From NCBI GenBank assembly GCA_022496185.1, contig WTXG01000017.1, positions 310,001-374,000 on the forward strand: 64,000 nt of DNA, in the 5' to 3' direction. The stretch comes from Multifurca ochricompacta. Its lineage: Eukaryota > Basidiomycota > Agaricomycetes > Russulales > Russulaceae. This document shows positions 20,831-32,354 of this stretch, one piece after another (positions within the stretch are counted from its first letter, which is position 1; each line of letters starts with the position of its first letter). The translations under genes and the position numbers were made by a program. A model generated the notes under the pieces. It made no database searches, had not been told where the DNA came from, and worked only from the letters and a program-made list of their open reading frames with translations.

Positions 20831-23759
20831 ATGTCTTCCATCATCTTCCCTCCCACCTTCAAGTTCGACAAACTTGATGGCTCCAACTGGCAGCAGTGGT
20901 CAGTGTCCTTCACTGCCCTGCTTAGAATTAATGGAATGAAGAGGCACATCACACATGATGCCCCTGAGTTCCTTAATGCGCCTAAGCCAGAGGATGGAGA
21001 AAAGGATGACGAGTACGCCAAACGCTTTGCACTTTGGTCAGAGCCAATGTACATGGAGTGGAACAGAGTGGAGGAGGTCCTCATGGGAGTTCTGGTGATG
21101 GTAATGTCACCAGAAACATACTCCCAAATTGCCTCTGACAGAACTTACCCTTCTGTCAATGCCAAGTATGAGCATTTGGAATTGCTCTATGGCTCAGTAG
21201 GTAGCATGGCCACCTACAACTTGTGGTGTTCTGTGTCCTCCTTCCACTTGGAGGAGGAAAGCATTCAGACCCCAGTTGCAGCATGTGTTGGATGTGAGGA
21301 GTACCCCAAGGAAAATGGGATGGAGATCTCTGATCTCCAGTGAGCTTTATATTGCTCCAATCCCTACCTCCATCCTACAATGCCATTGCTGGCTCATCCT
21401 GGCGTCAGGTCCTCCTGACCGCCTTTCCCCTCAGGACCTTGTACAAAGGTTCCTAAATGAGGAAAGCTGACTGCCAGCCCCGCAGGAAGTGGTGTTGGGG
21501 CTGCCCTTAACAAGGCAGCCCATGTCAACAAAAACAAAATAAAAAACAACAATTTCACGCCACAACCTGCAGGTGCATCATCGTCCAATGATGTCACCTG
21601 CTTCTATTGCCAGAAGCTGGCCACAAGGCTAATGAATGTGGCAAAGGAAACAGGACAGAGCCAATGCTGATGCAGGCAAAAAGGGCAACAAGAGGAAGGG
21701 GCAAGGCCCCAGTGTACATAATAACTCCACACAAGTAGCTACCTATTAATGGTAGCAGCAGAATACAGGAGGTGCATGAGACACCTCGCATTTCACTTTA
21801 TATGATGACCGACATACGCAAGAAGTCGATGATGCAGCAATCCTTGGATGATGGACAGCGGAGCCACCACTCATTTACACCATACTTAGAAGATTTCTCT
21901 GAGTATTTCCCACACAAGGGACATCAGGTGACAATTGGTGATGGATCCATAGTCCAAGTTGAAGGAACAGGCAAAGTCATTCTCAAAACTCGTAATAATT
22001 ATGAGTTAGAGTTAAATAATGTCTTTATATGCCTGGCAGTGAAAGAATACTGTCACAGCTGCATCACGACAAAGGCAGCTCAGTGGAATTTCTCCATCTG
22101 AGGTCAAAATAAAGTACAATAATGCAATTATAGCGGAAGGTTCAAGGCTATGGACTCTATTGGGTCTTTGGGAAAACTATGCAGAATTAAATACTGCTTC
22201 CCACAAATCTGCATCAAGTAGCCTTGATACCTGGCATTTGTGCATGGGTCATATGTCAAAAGAGGCCCTCAAAAGACATGCTCCTAAGGCTGTAAAAGGC
22301 CTTAGTATAGACAATAGCCAAGTGGAAGACAAGCCATGTTATGGCTGTGAAATGGGAAAATCACACTGTCTTCCATTCCCTCCCTCTCAAAAAGAGCTTC
22401 AGCACCCTTGGAAGTCATTCATAGTGACCTAGTTGGTCCTTTACAATGTACTTCAATTCAAGGGAACCTATACTTTGCCACCTTCATAGATGACTTTAGC
22501 AGGACAGCTCTAGTTGTTGCTATGAAGGCAAAAAGTGATTTTACATCGGTCTTCTGTAATATTAAGGCATTCTTGGAAAATAAAACAGACAAGAAAATAA
22601 AGACCTTACACACAGACTGAGGTGGCGAATTTGTCAATAGGGAGCTGAAGTCAATACTTGAGCAGGCTGGCATAGAGCATAAATTGACAATGCCATACTC
22701 CCCACAACAGAACGGAAGGGCTGAAAGGTTCAACAGAACCATCATGGAAAAAGCCACCAGTATGCTGCATCATGCTGGTCTTTCCCTTGGTTTCTGGGAA
22801 TGTGCAGTGCGAACAGCCTGTCACATATACAATAGAATGCCTATTCGTTCCAATAAGTGGAGGACACCGCTTGAGCTTCTGGATGGGGACATTCCAGATG
22901 TCTCTTACTTTAAAATATTTGGCTGCTTAGCCTACTACACTGTCCCAGAGGACAAAAGATGTAAACTGGATCACAAAGCCAGGGAAACAGTCTTTGTCGG
23001 GTATGCACCCCACTCTAAAGGATATCTTCTTTGGGATATGCATACTCGATCCTTCGTATTGTCAAGAGATGTGACATTTGATGAAGGGTCCTTCCCATCC
23101 AACCTTGCCAAGGACAGCAAGGGAAAGCAAAAGGAAAAAGTTACACCTTTTGTCTTAGAAACAGAGAGGCCTGTCCAGCCTCAACCAGCAATAGCCATGG
23201 TTCCTCAGGCTCCTGAAGACAAGGACGCTGAGGTTGAGGAACAGGAGGTAGTGGAACCTCCTCAATTAAATCCTGAGCCTACCACACCCGAAAACGAGAC
23301 ACATGATGAGACTATCTATCAGACACCTCCGTCCCAAATCATGGAACCATCTGAACTCCCCCAGAGAACCCATGCCAAAAGACAGTCTAAAAAGAATGTT
23401 GGCAGACTTCCCCAACCAGTCTTTACTAGGGAAAGTCCACATTCTCAGCAACGTGACAGGGCAGTGCAGGAAGATTTAGATCTTGATACTGCGTGTCCCA
23501 AACGTTCATGACGCATGAATCCTCGATTTTATACTGAGGATAATGCTGAGTTCGTGCAAGGTTCTTCCAGACTTGGGCATATGGAATTGCTAAATGCAGC
23601 AGGAGTCTCTTATAGAGATCCCCTGACATTTCAGGAGGCAATGCAGTCTGACAATGCCAGTGAATGGCTTGAGGCATGTAAATATGAAATTGATGCCTTA
23701 GATAAACTAGATGTGTGGTGCCTTGAGGATCTTCCAAAAGGAAGAAAGGCAGTCAAGTC
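20831..23759 (+). pseudogene. Element C gag-protease-integrase-RT start (5' part, before B)
   Basis: gag opens at 20831 with FKFDKLDGSNWQQWSVSFTA, the UBN2-type gag of copia elements. A zinc-knuckle remnant (CFYCQK) lies near 21598. The protease active site DSGATTH is at 21853-21873. The integrase zinc region WHLCMGHMS..CYGCEMGKS is followed by the catalytic core DLVGP, FIDDFS, LHTD(stop)GGEF and PYSPQQNGRAERFNRTI. The RT N-terminus ends ..GRKAVKS, where element B is inserted. It is dead: several frameshifts, and TGA replaces the expected Arg after LHTD (22618) and near 23509. Confidence 0.85.
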
Positions 23760-24166
23760 TGTCGTTTGAGCAGCAGCGAGTTAGATAAGCGCTACCTAGT
23801 TTAGTAGCGATAATTCAGTTTAGTTGGTTAAAACTAATAATATTATGTTTACCTAGTTTAGTAGCGATAACTGTGTGATGTAACGCATTAACTAAGTAAG
23901 GTAAGAGATAAGATAACTAATACTCACTTCAGTTTAGTTGGTTAAAACTGAAGTGACAACTACACAAAGGGATGTCCTTAAATACTAAAAGAGTGTGTAA
24001 TCCTAGTTTGTAGAACAATACTATCTAAGTCCATTGTCCTACAGTCACAAGAGTTAATAAAGAGTGTTTGTGGATTGTCCTTTATCAATCAGTCAAAGCA
24101 CGCCACAAGCGTGCATGGCGGTAATGCCACTCAGGTTGATCCGGTGGCTTTGGGTCCATCTCAACA
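23760..24166 (-). repeat. 3' LTR of element B
   Basis: 407 bp; as complement it begins TGTTGAGATGGACC and ends ACGACA. The leader stem-loop lies at 23924-23956 (TCACTTCAGTTT/AAACTGAAGTGA). It differs from the other LTR mainly by transitions at CpG sites. Confidence 0.9.
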
Positions 24167-24204
24167 TTCCCCTGTGATTAAGACAATCCCAGATCAGAGT
24201 AAAC

Positions 24205-25359
24205 CTAATCCGGTGACAAAATCAGTGAGCTGCACGTGAGCGTGCAGCTTAGTAAAACCATCAGCGAGCATGTCATTGGTCGGCATCCTGATAAGAGTAA
24301 TGAAGCCTTTTTCGACGTATTCGCGGATTGCATGATACTTGATTGGTCAATGTCCAAGCATTTGAGTGAACGATCACGAGTGATCCGGACTCCGAGATAA
24401 GAGTCAATTTCGCCTAAGTCTGTCATATCATAGCACTTAGATAATGTGGACTTGATCTTGGTTATCTCTTGGGCAGAGTCGCCTAGAAGCATGATGTCAT
24501 CGACATAGAGGATGATAATTACCGTACCCTCCCCATCTTGGCGATGAAACACATAAACTCCCGCATCGGAGTAGGTGCGTGTGAAGCCAAGCTCCAATAG
24601 AACTCCATGGAATTGTAAGTTCCATGCGCGTGAGGCTTGCTTGAGGCCGTAAATTGCCTTTTTGAGGAGACAAACCTTGTTCTCCTGGCTGGAGCTGATG
24701 AAACCTTGCGGTTGCTCCATATAGATCTCCTCATCCAGTAACCCATTAAGGAATGCCAACTTGACATCCATTTGGTGGATCTCCCGATCCTCTAGTGCAG
24801 CCAATGCTAGCAAGAGTCTCAACGACTCAAACCGGGCAACTGGTGAGAAAGTTTCATCATAATCAATCCCCTGTATCTGCGTAAATCCCTTCACTACCAA
24901 ACGCGCATGAAAGCGTCCATCGGCTTTGCGCTTGAATACCCATTTAGACTTGACGGGTTTCCGGCCCGCGGGTAAATTGACCAAGGTCCAGGTGCCATTC
25001 TTGGCAAGTGCGTCGATCTCATATTGACAGGCATCTTGCCATTCATCAGTGAACTCCGAGTTCATAGCCTCCCTAAAAGTCAACGGATCATGATAAGTGG
25101 CAGCTGTGAGAAGTGCTGTGTGACCCAGTCTCCCGTTTGCATCAAGTGCGGCATTGTCCTCATTGTAGTAACAAGGGTTTTGCCGAGGGTTTGGCCACAG
25201 CTGCGGGAGATCCTCCAAGGTGGAGTCTGTGCGACGTCGGGACCGGAGAATACGGGAAGTGGGTGCATAAGTGGGGGAAGCGTCTAAGACTTCAGGTTCA
25301 GGACCTGAAAGGCGTTGTGGGGTAGCTGGTGGAGATGGCATCCTTGGTGGAGCGGCCAC
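24205..25359 (-). pseudogene. Element B reverse transcriptase, RNase H deleted
   Basis: RT domain: KSKWVFKRKADGRFHARLVV, GFTQIQGIDYDETFSPVARF, the palm MDVKLAFLNGLLDEEIYMEQ, LLKKAIYGLKQASRAW and catalytic ILYVDDIMLLG. After LDIDQ the sequence jumps, out of frame, to the extreme C-terminal RNase H segment (complement reads IKYHAIREYVEKGF.. MLADGFTK). By comparison with element C about 0.65 kb is missing, including the RNase H catalytic residues. The 25360-25842 segment continues integrase in shifted frames with TGA stops. Confidence 0.85.
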
Positions 25360-25842
25360 TCCGGAAGCGATTGCTGGGATAGCGGAGGACGTGGGGAAAG
25401 TGACGGCCAGTGGTCCTTCAAGGACCGGGGGTTGTGCGGGCGAGGCAGACGGCTGGCTGCTCTCCCGAAAAGGAAAGGAACTCTCGTCAAACGCTACATC
25501 ACGTGACAGAGCTATTGATTGGGTATGTCAATTCCAGAACCGGTAACCCTTAGAACCCAGCTCATACCCTACAAGCGTCATCTCGACTGATCGCAGATCA
25601 AGTTTCTTACGCTTGTTCTCAGGCATGTGTACATATGCCTTACAGCCAAAGACTCAGAAATATGAGACATCCAGAGCGTGACCACCACTCCAGAGCTCAT
25701 GCGGCGTGCACCAACCTATCGTTCTGCTGGGAGTCCTATTGTAAGTGTGAATGGCAGTATCCACTGCCAGCTCCCAGAAGCCAAGGGACAAGCTGGCGCT
25801 ATGTAGCATCGCCTGCGCTTTGTCCATGATGGTTCGATTCCA

Positions 25843-27594
25843 TCACTCAGCTATGCTGTTTTGTTGCGGCGAACCTGGCATCATCAGCTTATGTTCGATC
25901 CCCTTTTGGTCCAGTACAGTTCTCACAGCACCTGATAAGAACTCCCCCCTGCGGTCAGAATGCAGTGCAAGCAGTTTCTCAGTCGTCTGGGTCTCAGCCC
26001 AGGAGAGGAACTTTTTGAATGCGGCAGCAAGCTGATCTTTGCTTTGGAGGAAGTACACTACCCCATGTCTGGAATAGTCATCAACAAAAGTGGCGATGTA
26101 AAGCGCGCCTTGGAGAGACTGTTTCTGCATCGGTCTGGCTAGATTGCTGTGAACGATTTGTAGGCGCCGATCCGAGCACTTGTGAGAGACTGAAAAGGGT
26201 AGTCGCGACTGTTTCCCAAATTCGCACCTGGGACATGGCGACTGATCGGAGATGATCGAAGCATCAAGCAAGATTCCTTTTACGGAAGAATGATACCATT
26301 TGAGGGTGTTATAAGACATGTGTCCCATACGGTGATGCCAAAGGTCGATAGGATGAGATGTGTGTGTGTTTGTGTGCACGTGAAGGGCAGAGATGGAGGC
26401 ATCCAGCCAATAGAGGTTGTCCTCCAGGTACCCTTGCGCAATTTTCCAGTTTTGTACCATGATAGTGAAAAACTTATCAGTAAATGAGATCTGAGCACCC
26501 CTTTGTGCGAGAGCGTGCGTAGAGATGAAGTGCATCCGAACATCTGGAATGTGAAGAACGTTATTCAGGGTAACCTCAGAATCTCGACTCCCAAGAGTGG
26601 TTTTGAAGACCACCTTCCCGACACCGATTTGTTTGATGTTGGAGTTGTCGCCTAGGTGGACAGTCCCGTTCATGGGTGCATACTCTGTGAAGTCAGATCG
26701 GTGCGGGGTTATGTGATGCGTTGCGCTGGAGTCCATCATCCAGTGAGATTGGGCGGCAGCATACAAGGAAACGCGGATATCATTAGTGTCATCGGTAACT
26801 TCTACAATAGATGCTGATGTTGTGGCTAGATGTGCGTTAACTGCCTTGTTTTGCCCCGACTCCGCTGCCTTTTTGTCCTCCTCATCCTTCTTCTTCTTCC
26901 TGCACTTGGAAATCCAATGCCCCTTTTTCTGACAGTAGAAGCATTTTGTAGCCTTCTTGTCTTTGTTATCAGGCTTTTTGACAGGCGCGGACTTGTTGAG
27001 TGCGGCGGAGGAACCGGACCGTTGACCTTCCTCATTTATGATACACTCTTGTATGGTTAGTGGGGAAAGGTCTGCCGGTGCTCTGGTAGCTAAGATGGTA
27101 GACGCGACCGCCGAGTATGAGTCCGGCAGCGCCTTGATGAGGATGAAGCAAAATTGGAGATCTGAAATCTCCATCTCATTATTTTTGAGAGTAATGCGTG
27201 CATCGTTTAACTTCTGCAACTGAGGAAGCATGGGAGATGAGTCGTCGAGCGCAGTGCTAGTGAGTGCGACCCATGTGTTGAACATGGACATAGATCCGAT
27301 GCCTCCATATACTTTCTTGAGCTGGTCCCACTTGTCCTTGCAGGTGGCATATAATTTGTCGTCCGAGACGGTCTGCCAGACATCCTTCTGAGTGTAAAGT
27401 TCAAGGATGCCTTGGAGAACACCTTCTAAGGTGTTCCAGTCAGCTGAGGGTGTGCTGGGCTTGTCTTCGGTTAGATGATCTCGGACACCATTCATTCGGA
27501 ACAGGGCCATCATGCGTGATGACCAAGTGGACCAGTTAGATCCGTCAAGGACCTCGATTGCGGCAGAAGGGGGAAAGGAAAAAGAGGGGGCCAT
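25843..27594 (-). pseudogene. Element B gag-protease-integrase ORF
   Basis: 583 codons open. UBN2-type gag (FPPSAAIEVLDGSNWSTWSS); CCHC knuckle CFYCQKKGHWISKC near residue 220; a protease site that reads MMDSSATHH instead of the usual D-S-G (a G-to-A change); integrase HHCC (WHHRMGHMS..CPRCEFGKQ); and core residues in FVDDYSR, LHSDRRGEF and GSPQQNSIAE. The ORF ends at a TGA where Arg is expected (AE-stop-WNR). Otherwise it is the best preserved copia ORF in the window. Confidence 0.85.
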
Positions 27595-27970
27595 AGTGCT
27601 GCTTAGTAATTTGCCAATCTGGGTGAGCGGAGCAGTTAGACCCAGATAGTGAAGATCCGATCGATCTCTGATGTATCAACTGTGCGCCCTGAATCCACTA
27701 AGGATCCAGCCTCTCGGTCCATCAAAGGGCCCGAGAGAGTACTCACGCGTGCTTCAGCGTCGCCACGCTCCATCGCATGGCTCGTGGGAAGCCCTGATTA
27801 GGGGCCCAGTCTACATCAGTCCACCAGTTCCAGGGACTGGGGAGATGAGATCGTGATAGACATGGAACAGAGGCTCGCCTTTTGAGTGAGAGAAAAAACA
27901 GTGCGTGTAGAGGGGAAGGGAGCTTGTGTAATCTTGGGTGGATCTTCTTCTGGATTAGATTAGATACGGC

Positions 27971-27984
27971 CAGGGCCCATAACC
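27971..27984 (-). promoter_or_regulatory. Primer-binding site of element B
   Basis: The complement reads GGTTATGGGCCCTG directly after the 5' LTR end (..GACA), identical to the PBS of elements A and C. Confidence 0.65.
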
Positions 27985-28392
27985 TGTCATTTTGAGCAGC
28001 AGCGAGTTAGATAAGCGCTACCTAGTTTAGTAGCGATAATTCAGTTTAGTTGGTTAAAACTAATAATATTATGTTTACCTAGTTTAGTAGCGATAACTGT
28101 GTGATGTAACGCATTAACTAAGTAAGGTAAGAGATAAGATAACTAATACTCACTTCAGTTTAGTTGGTTAAAACTGAAGTGACAACTACACAAAGGGATG
28201 TCCTTAAATACTAAAAGAGTGTGTAATCCTAGTTTGTAGAACAATACTATCTAAGTCCATTGTCCTACAGTCACAAGAGTTAATAAAGAGTGTTTGTGGA
28301 TTGTCCTTTATCAATCAGTCAAAGCATGCCACAAGCATGCATGGCGGTAATGCCACTCGGGTTGATCCAGTGGCTTTGGGTCTGTCTCAACA
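27985..28392 (-). repeat. 5' LTR of element B
   Basis: 408 bp, near identical to 23760-24166. The leader stem-loop lies at 28150-28182. As complement, a TATTTAAGGA box lies about 25-30 nt upstream of the stem, matching the arrangement in C- and E-type LTRs. Confidence 0.9.
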
Positions 28393-29094
28393 AAGTCAAA
28401 ATGGGTTTTTAAGCTGAAACCAGATGGACAGTTTCGTGCTAGGCTCGTGGCAAAGGGTTTCACCCAAATAGAAGGGGTGGACTTTGACGAAACTTTCTCT
28501 CCAGTTGCCAGATTTGAATCTTTAAGATTATTACTAGCACTAGCTATGCTAGAGGATTGGGAAATCCACCAAATGGATGTCAAATTGGCATTTCTACATG
28601 GCGATCTGGAAGAAGAAATTTATATGGAGCAACCAGTTGGTTTCATCATTGCTGGTCAAGAGTCCAAAGTTTGCAGGCTACAAAAAGCATTATATGGCCT
28701 CAAACAAGCCTCCCAAGCATGGAATCTCCAATTCCATGCAGTTCTTAATGAACTGGGCTTCACTCGGACATACTCTGATGCAGGAGTATACATGTTTCAT
28801 CAAAAGGAGGAGGATGATTCACTTTATGTCATTCTCTATGTAGATGACATTACTATACTTGGGTCTTCCAATGATAAGATAATGTGGCTGAAGTCGGCTC
28901 TATCTAATTGATATGAGATGACTGACTTGGGAGAAATCCAGTCATACCTTGGAGTTAACATCACCAGGGATCATCCTAACAAGACACTGGAGATTGACCA
29001 AGCAGCCTATGTTTTATCTATTATTGAGAAGTTTGGGATGAGGGATTCCAACTGAGTATATACTCCTCTTCCCTCTGGCGCTGATGTACATCTG
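28393..29094 (+). pseudogene. Element C reverse transcriptase, continued after B
   Basis: Resumes at KSKWVFKLKPDG and continues GFTQIEGVDFDETFSPVARF, MDVKLAFLHGDLEEEIYMEQ, LQKALYGLKQASQAW and YVILYVDDITILG (catalytic YVDD). TGA occurs at 28909-28911 before YEMTDLGEI and at 29053-29055 after RDSN. Both are positions where related copies have Arg. It is cut at 29094 by insertion D. Confidence 0.88.
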
Positions 29095-29871
29095 TGTTAC
29101 ACTCAGCGGAGCGTTCTGTGTGGTGTGCATGGGTCGGTGCAGGTCCATTACCTCAGCCACGAGCCTAGCACGATAAGGCTAGACTCTGGGCACTGTTTAG
29201 CTTCGGGATCGGTTAAGGTTTGGTGCTATAATCAAGCACAGAGGGAGACGGGATGAGCCAGCCAAAGGGAGCTAATCCCCTAAGGCTGTTAAGTGGAGAC
29301 AGGGCCCAGTTGCTGTGCCAGAAATGCACTGAGCACACTGGAGCCCTAGGAGACAGCAAAGGGGTTCAAAGGGAAGGGTACACACCCATTGCCAGAGGCA
29401 ATGGGGGTCCCTGCAGGGATCTCAAGGATGCAAAAGAGGGGGAAAAGGCTTCTGATGTATTGGGGTCTAAGATCTCTAGGCTGAAGGCACAAGAGGTCAA
29501 ATCTAGGGTTGTACAAACTGTCTACAGGGTCTTATATACTGTATGGGGATCTGGTTTGTAGCTAATCAGGAACAGGGTCAGAGTCCTTATCATCCAATAG
29601 CAGATAAGATGTCAAATATAGTCCATGATAAGGATAAGCCTTATCAGAAGCATAATCATGTGGGACAGCCCCACAGGAGTCATATCAGTGTGGGAGGATT
29701 CCCACCAGGGTCAGGGGTAAATGGGGAGATAACAGGTCCCACAGGAGTCAGGGTGGATGTGGGAATACTCCCACAGGAATCAGAGAAGTGAATGATAAGC
29801 CAGATGGGCCATGTGATCAGAAAGGGGTAAATGATCAGATGAAGATGCTGTGATCAGGGTCAGGGATCACA

Positions 29872-29998
29872 TGGTCCAAAGTCACATGGTCAGGGATCAC
29901 ATGGTCAAGGATCACATGGCCAAGGGTCACATGGCCAAGGGTCACATGGCCAAGGGTCACATGGCCAAGGGTCACATGGCCAGGAGTCACATGACTGG
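29872..29998 (+). repeat. 15-bp minisatellite within D
   Basis: About eight head-to-tail copies of a 15-mer close to CACATGGCCAAGGGT, the central five nearly identical and the outer ones drifting (CACATGGTCAGGGAT). The period is a multiple of three, so an open frame encoding (DHMVK/GHMAK)n results. There is no reason to think it is a gene. Confidence 0.85.
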
Positions 29999-30074
29999 CA
30001 GAGGGTCAAGTACAAGCCAAAGTCGTCTAGTTGTCTGGACTGGTCAGATTGGCAGGGACAATGTCAGGGGTTCC

Positions 30075-30568
30075 TGTTGAACACAGAAGATGTTCGGTGA
30101 TGCTTCAGGCATCAGGTGATTAGATTAGCTACTTTGTAGATTAGATTAGATACCGGAGTCTCGGACTTTTTACATTATCATTATTACTTTCTTTCTCACA
30201 TTCCGCAGTAGCTGACTGATGCACCATATAACATGTGATTTCTGTAGTGGCCAATGGCCTTTGTCCCTCATACTTATTGTCCGGCACTTGTGGACTTATT
30301 CCCAGTGCACAGACCATCCCTTGAAGAGTATATAAGGGTGTCTGTCTCATCTCTTACACTTCAGAGTTTTCTTCACCTCTGAAGTGTAAGTCCCATCTAC
30401 TCTACTTACTACCTTACCTTTGACTAACCGTCTCTTGTAGATAACTTGTCTTTCTAGGTATGTAGTATAGTGTAATAGAGTTTTCTTCACCTCTGAAGTA
30501 TAACTTGTCTTTCTAGCTTAACCTGCTAACCTTACAGTCAGTATGCTGCACCTCATGCCTGTTCGACA
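30075..30568 (+). mobile_element. C-type solo LTR nested in D, TSD GTTCC
   Basis: 494 bp, TGTTGAACACAG..GTTCGACA, flanked by GTTCC at 30070-30074 and 30569-30573. Has the TATATAAGGG box and the stem-loop (ACTTCAGAGTTTTCTTCACC and its arm). Confidence 0.88.
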
Positions 30569-30903
30569 GTTCCTATGGGTGTCAAGCACAGGGACAGGGT
30601 CAGGAGCAGTGGCCAAGGCATAAGCCAAGGCAGCAAGGAAGGGTGGTATACATCCAACAGTGTAGCAGCATAACTACCAGCAGGTTAGGTGTAAATGGCA
30701 GCATGGGAGGTCAGTCCTATGAACAATGTCACAGGAATCAGGGTAGGGTCCTGGGCACACAGGCCACAGGCATCAAGGAAGGTCCCAAGGCAACAGGCCA
30801 AGGGCATCAAAGAGTGGTCCAGAGAAGGAGGAGATCAAGGGTGGTGCAAAGAATAAGGCATGGTGTGCAGGGTCAGGAAAAAGAGTAGGGTCATAACAAT
30901 CTG

Positions 30904-31608
30904 GTCAAGTTTGATGGCCAGGCATCTACTTCTGAAATAAAGAAGTACCAACAGTTGATGGGGTCTCTGCTATGGGTGCAGATTGGAAGCAGACCCAACA
31001 TCAGTTTCGCTGTGGCGCGCCTTAGTCAATACGCTTCCAACCCCTCTCAAGATCATATGCGACTTGCAAAATATGTCTTAAAGTATCTTAATAGCACAAA
31101 AGACTGCAAGTTACGCTATTCTGGAGGGAATGGGGAGAGTGGCCTTCATGGCTTTGCAGATTCTTCATGGGGAGATCAAGAAGACTGCCACTCAACCTCA
31201 GGCTATGTGTTTTTCTTAGCAAATGGTGCCATATCTTGGTGTTCCAGAAAGCAGAAAACAGTAGCACAGTCCACCACTGAAGCTGAGTATATGAGCCTCT
31301 CTGAGGCTGCAAACCAGGCTGCGTGGTATAGGACATTTATGGAGGAATTAGGGTACAAGGTATCCTCCCCTATACTACTCCATTGTGACAATAAGGGTGC
31401 CGTAGATCTGGCATTAAACCCAGTCACAGGAAGGCAGTCAAAGCATATACCTATCAAGTACCATGCCATTAGGGGGTACATTGAATCGCACATAATTGAG
31501 TTAGTGCGTACCCCCACAGGTGAGATGCTGGCAGATGGCTTCACTAAGTCTCTACCAAGAGCATTGTTTGAAACCATGGTCAATGGACTTGGACTTATGC
31601 TGAAATGA
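30904..31608 (+). pseudogene. Element C RNase H domain (after D)
   Basis: Continues the pol frame: connection segment YQQLMGSLLWVQIGSRPNIS, then RNase H with HGFADSSWGDQ, STTEAEYMSLSEA, LHCDNKGAVDLA (the conserved D, E, D), KHIPIKYHAIRGYI and MLADGFTKSLPR. Open from 30955 to the TGA at 31606-31608. Confidence 0.88.
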
Positions 31609-31843
31609 GAAGAGCTGGAATTTGGAGACTTTGAATACCAGTCTCACTTTCCCACCATGAGCAAAGTTCTCAACTTCGAGAGTGATGCAAGAGGTGTGTA
31701 TGGTTTCAGTTTGCATAAGTGAATCACCACGATATGCCTCTGAACACCATGCCCTTCTCACTCCTGAGAGTTAGAGAAGTTGGATCTCTGACTGGCAATG
31801 TGCTCATTTAATTCATTTCCATCTATGACCAGATGCCTTCAGC

Positions 31844-31852
31844 ATGGAGGGA
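31844..31852 (+). promoter_or_regulatory. Polypurine tract of element C
   Basis: ATGGAGGGA immediately precedes the 3' LTR, the standard plus-strand primer position. Confidence 0.55.
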
Positions 31853-32354
31853 TGTTGAACACAGAAGATGTTTGGTGATGCTTCAGGCATCAGGTGATTA
31901 GATTAGCTACTTTGTAGATTAGATTAGATACCAGAGTCTCGGACTTTTTACATTATCATTATTACTTTCTTTCTCACATTCCACAGTAGCTGACTGATAC
32001 ACCATATAACATGTGATTTCTGTAGTAGCCAATGGCCTTAGTCCCTCTTGTTTATTGTTTGGACTTTGTCCGGCACTTGTGGACTTATTCCCAGTGCACA
32101 GACCATCCCTTGGAATGTATATAAGGGTGTCTGTTTCGTCTCCTACACTTCAGAGTTTTCTTCACCTCTGAAGTGTAAGTCCCTTCTACATTACTCCCTA
32201 CTTATACCTTTGACTAACCGCTCTCTGTAGCTAACTTGTTCTCTAGGTCAGTAGTATAGTAATAGAGTTTTCTTCACCTCTGAAGTCTAACTTGTTCTCT
32301 AGCCTAACCTGCTAACTTTCACAGTCAGTATGCTGCGCACATGCCTGTTCTACA
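31853..32354 (+). repeat. 3' LTR of element C
   Basis: 502 bp, TGTTGAACACAG..TTCTACA, near identical to 19406-19906. Confidence 0.88.

Larger units (their letters stand above)
23760..28392 (-). mobile_element. Element B: complete Ty1/copia insertion inside element C, TSD AAGTC
   Basis: LTRs at 23760-24166 and 27985-28392, with target duplication AAGTC at 23755-23759 and 28393-28397. Coding strand is minus: 5' LTR at the right, PBS at 27971-27984, gag-pol 27594 to about 24205, a polypurine tract (ATCACAGGGGAA as complement, 24167-24178) and the 3' LTR at the left. The interior lacks most of RNase H. The insertion point is the Lys-Ser codon pair of C's reverse transcriptase (..AVK S | KWVFKLK..), so C's frame is recovered exactly on mental excision. 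Confidence 0.92.
29095..30898 (+). mobile_element. Insertion D: large solo LTR (D family) in element C, TSD ATCTG
   Basis: TGTTACACTCAGC..GGGTCATAACA with the exact duplication ATCTG at 29090-29094 and 30899-30903. After subtracting the nested C-type solo LTR, about 1.3 kb remains without conserved ORFs. Blocks such as GAGCTAATCCCCTAAG and GTTAAGTGGA recur in D1, D2, D3 and D4, which are shorter. It may instead be a non-autonomous LTR element; internal boundaries were not seen. Confidence 0.75.
19406..32354 (+). mobile_element. Element C: Ty1/copia retrotransposon, interrupted by B and D
   Basis: LTR-PBS-gag-PR-INT-RT-RH-PPT-LTR order on the plus strand. Parts belonging to C: 19406-23759, 28393-29094 and 30899-32354, about 6.5 kb once B, D and their duplicated targets are removed. 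Protein domains are recognisable throughout but carry in-frame TGA stops and frameshifts, so the copy is dead. The flanking pentamers (CCTCC on the left, TCACC on the right) do not match, and the flanks belong to different repeats. This suggests the two ends were brought together by recombination. Confidence 0.85.

Noticed and set aside
29872..29998. Possible CRISPR-like array
   Set aside because: 15-bp units are contiguous with no spacers, in a eukaryotic transposon.
29850..30080. ORF encoding repeated HMAKG peptide
   Set aside because: It exists only because the minisatellite period is a multiple of three; there is no start context or homologue.
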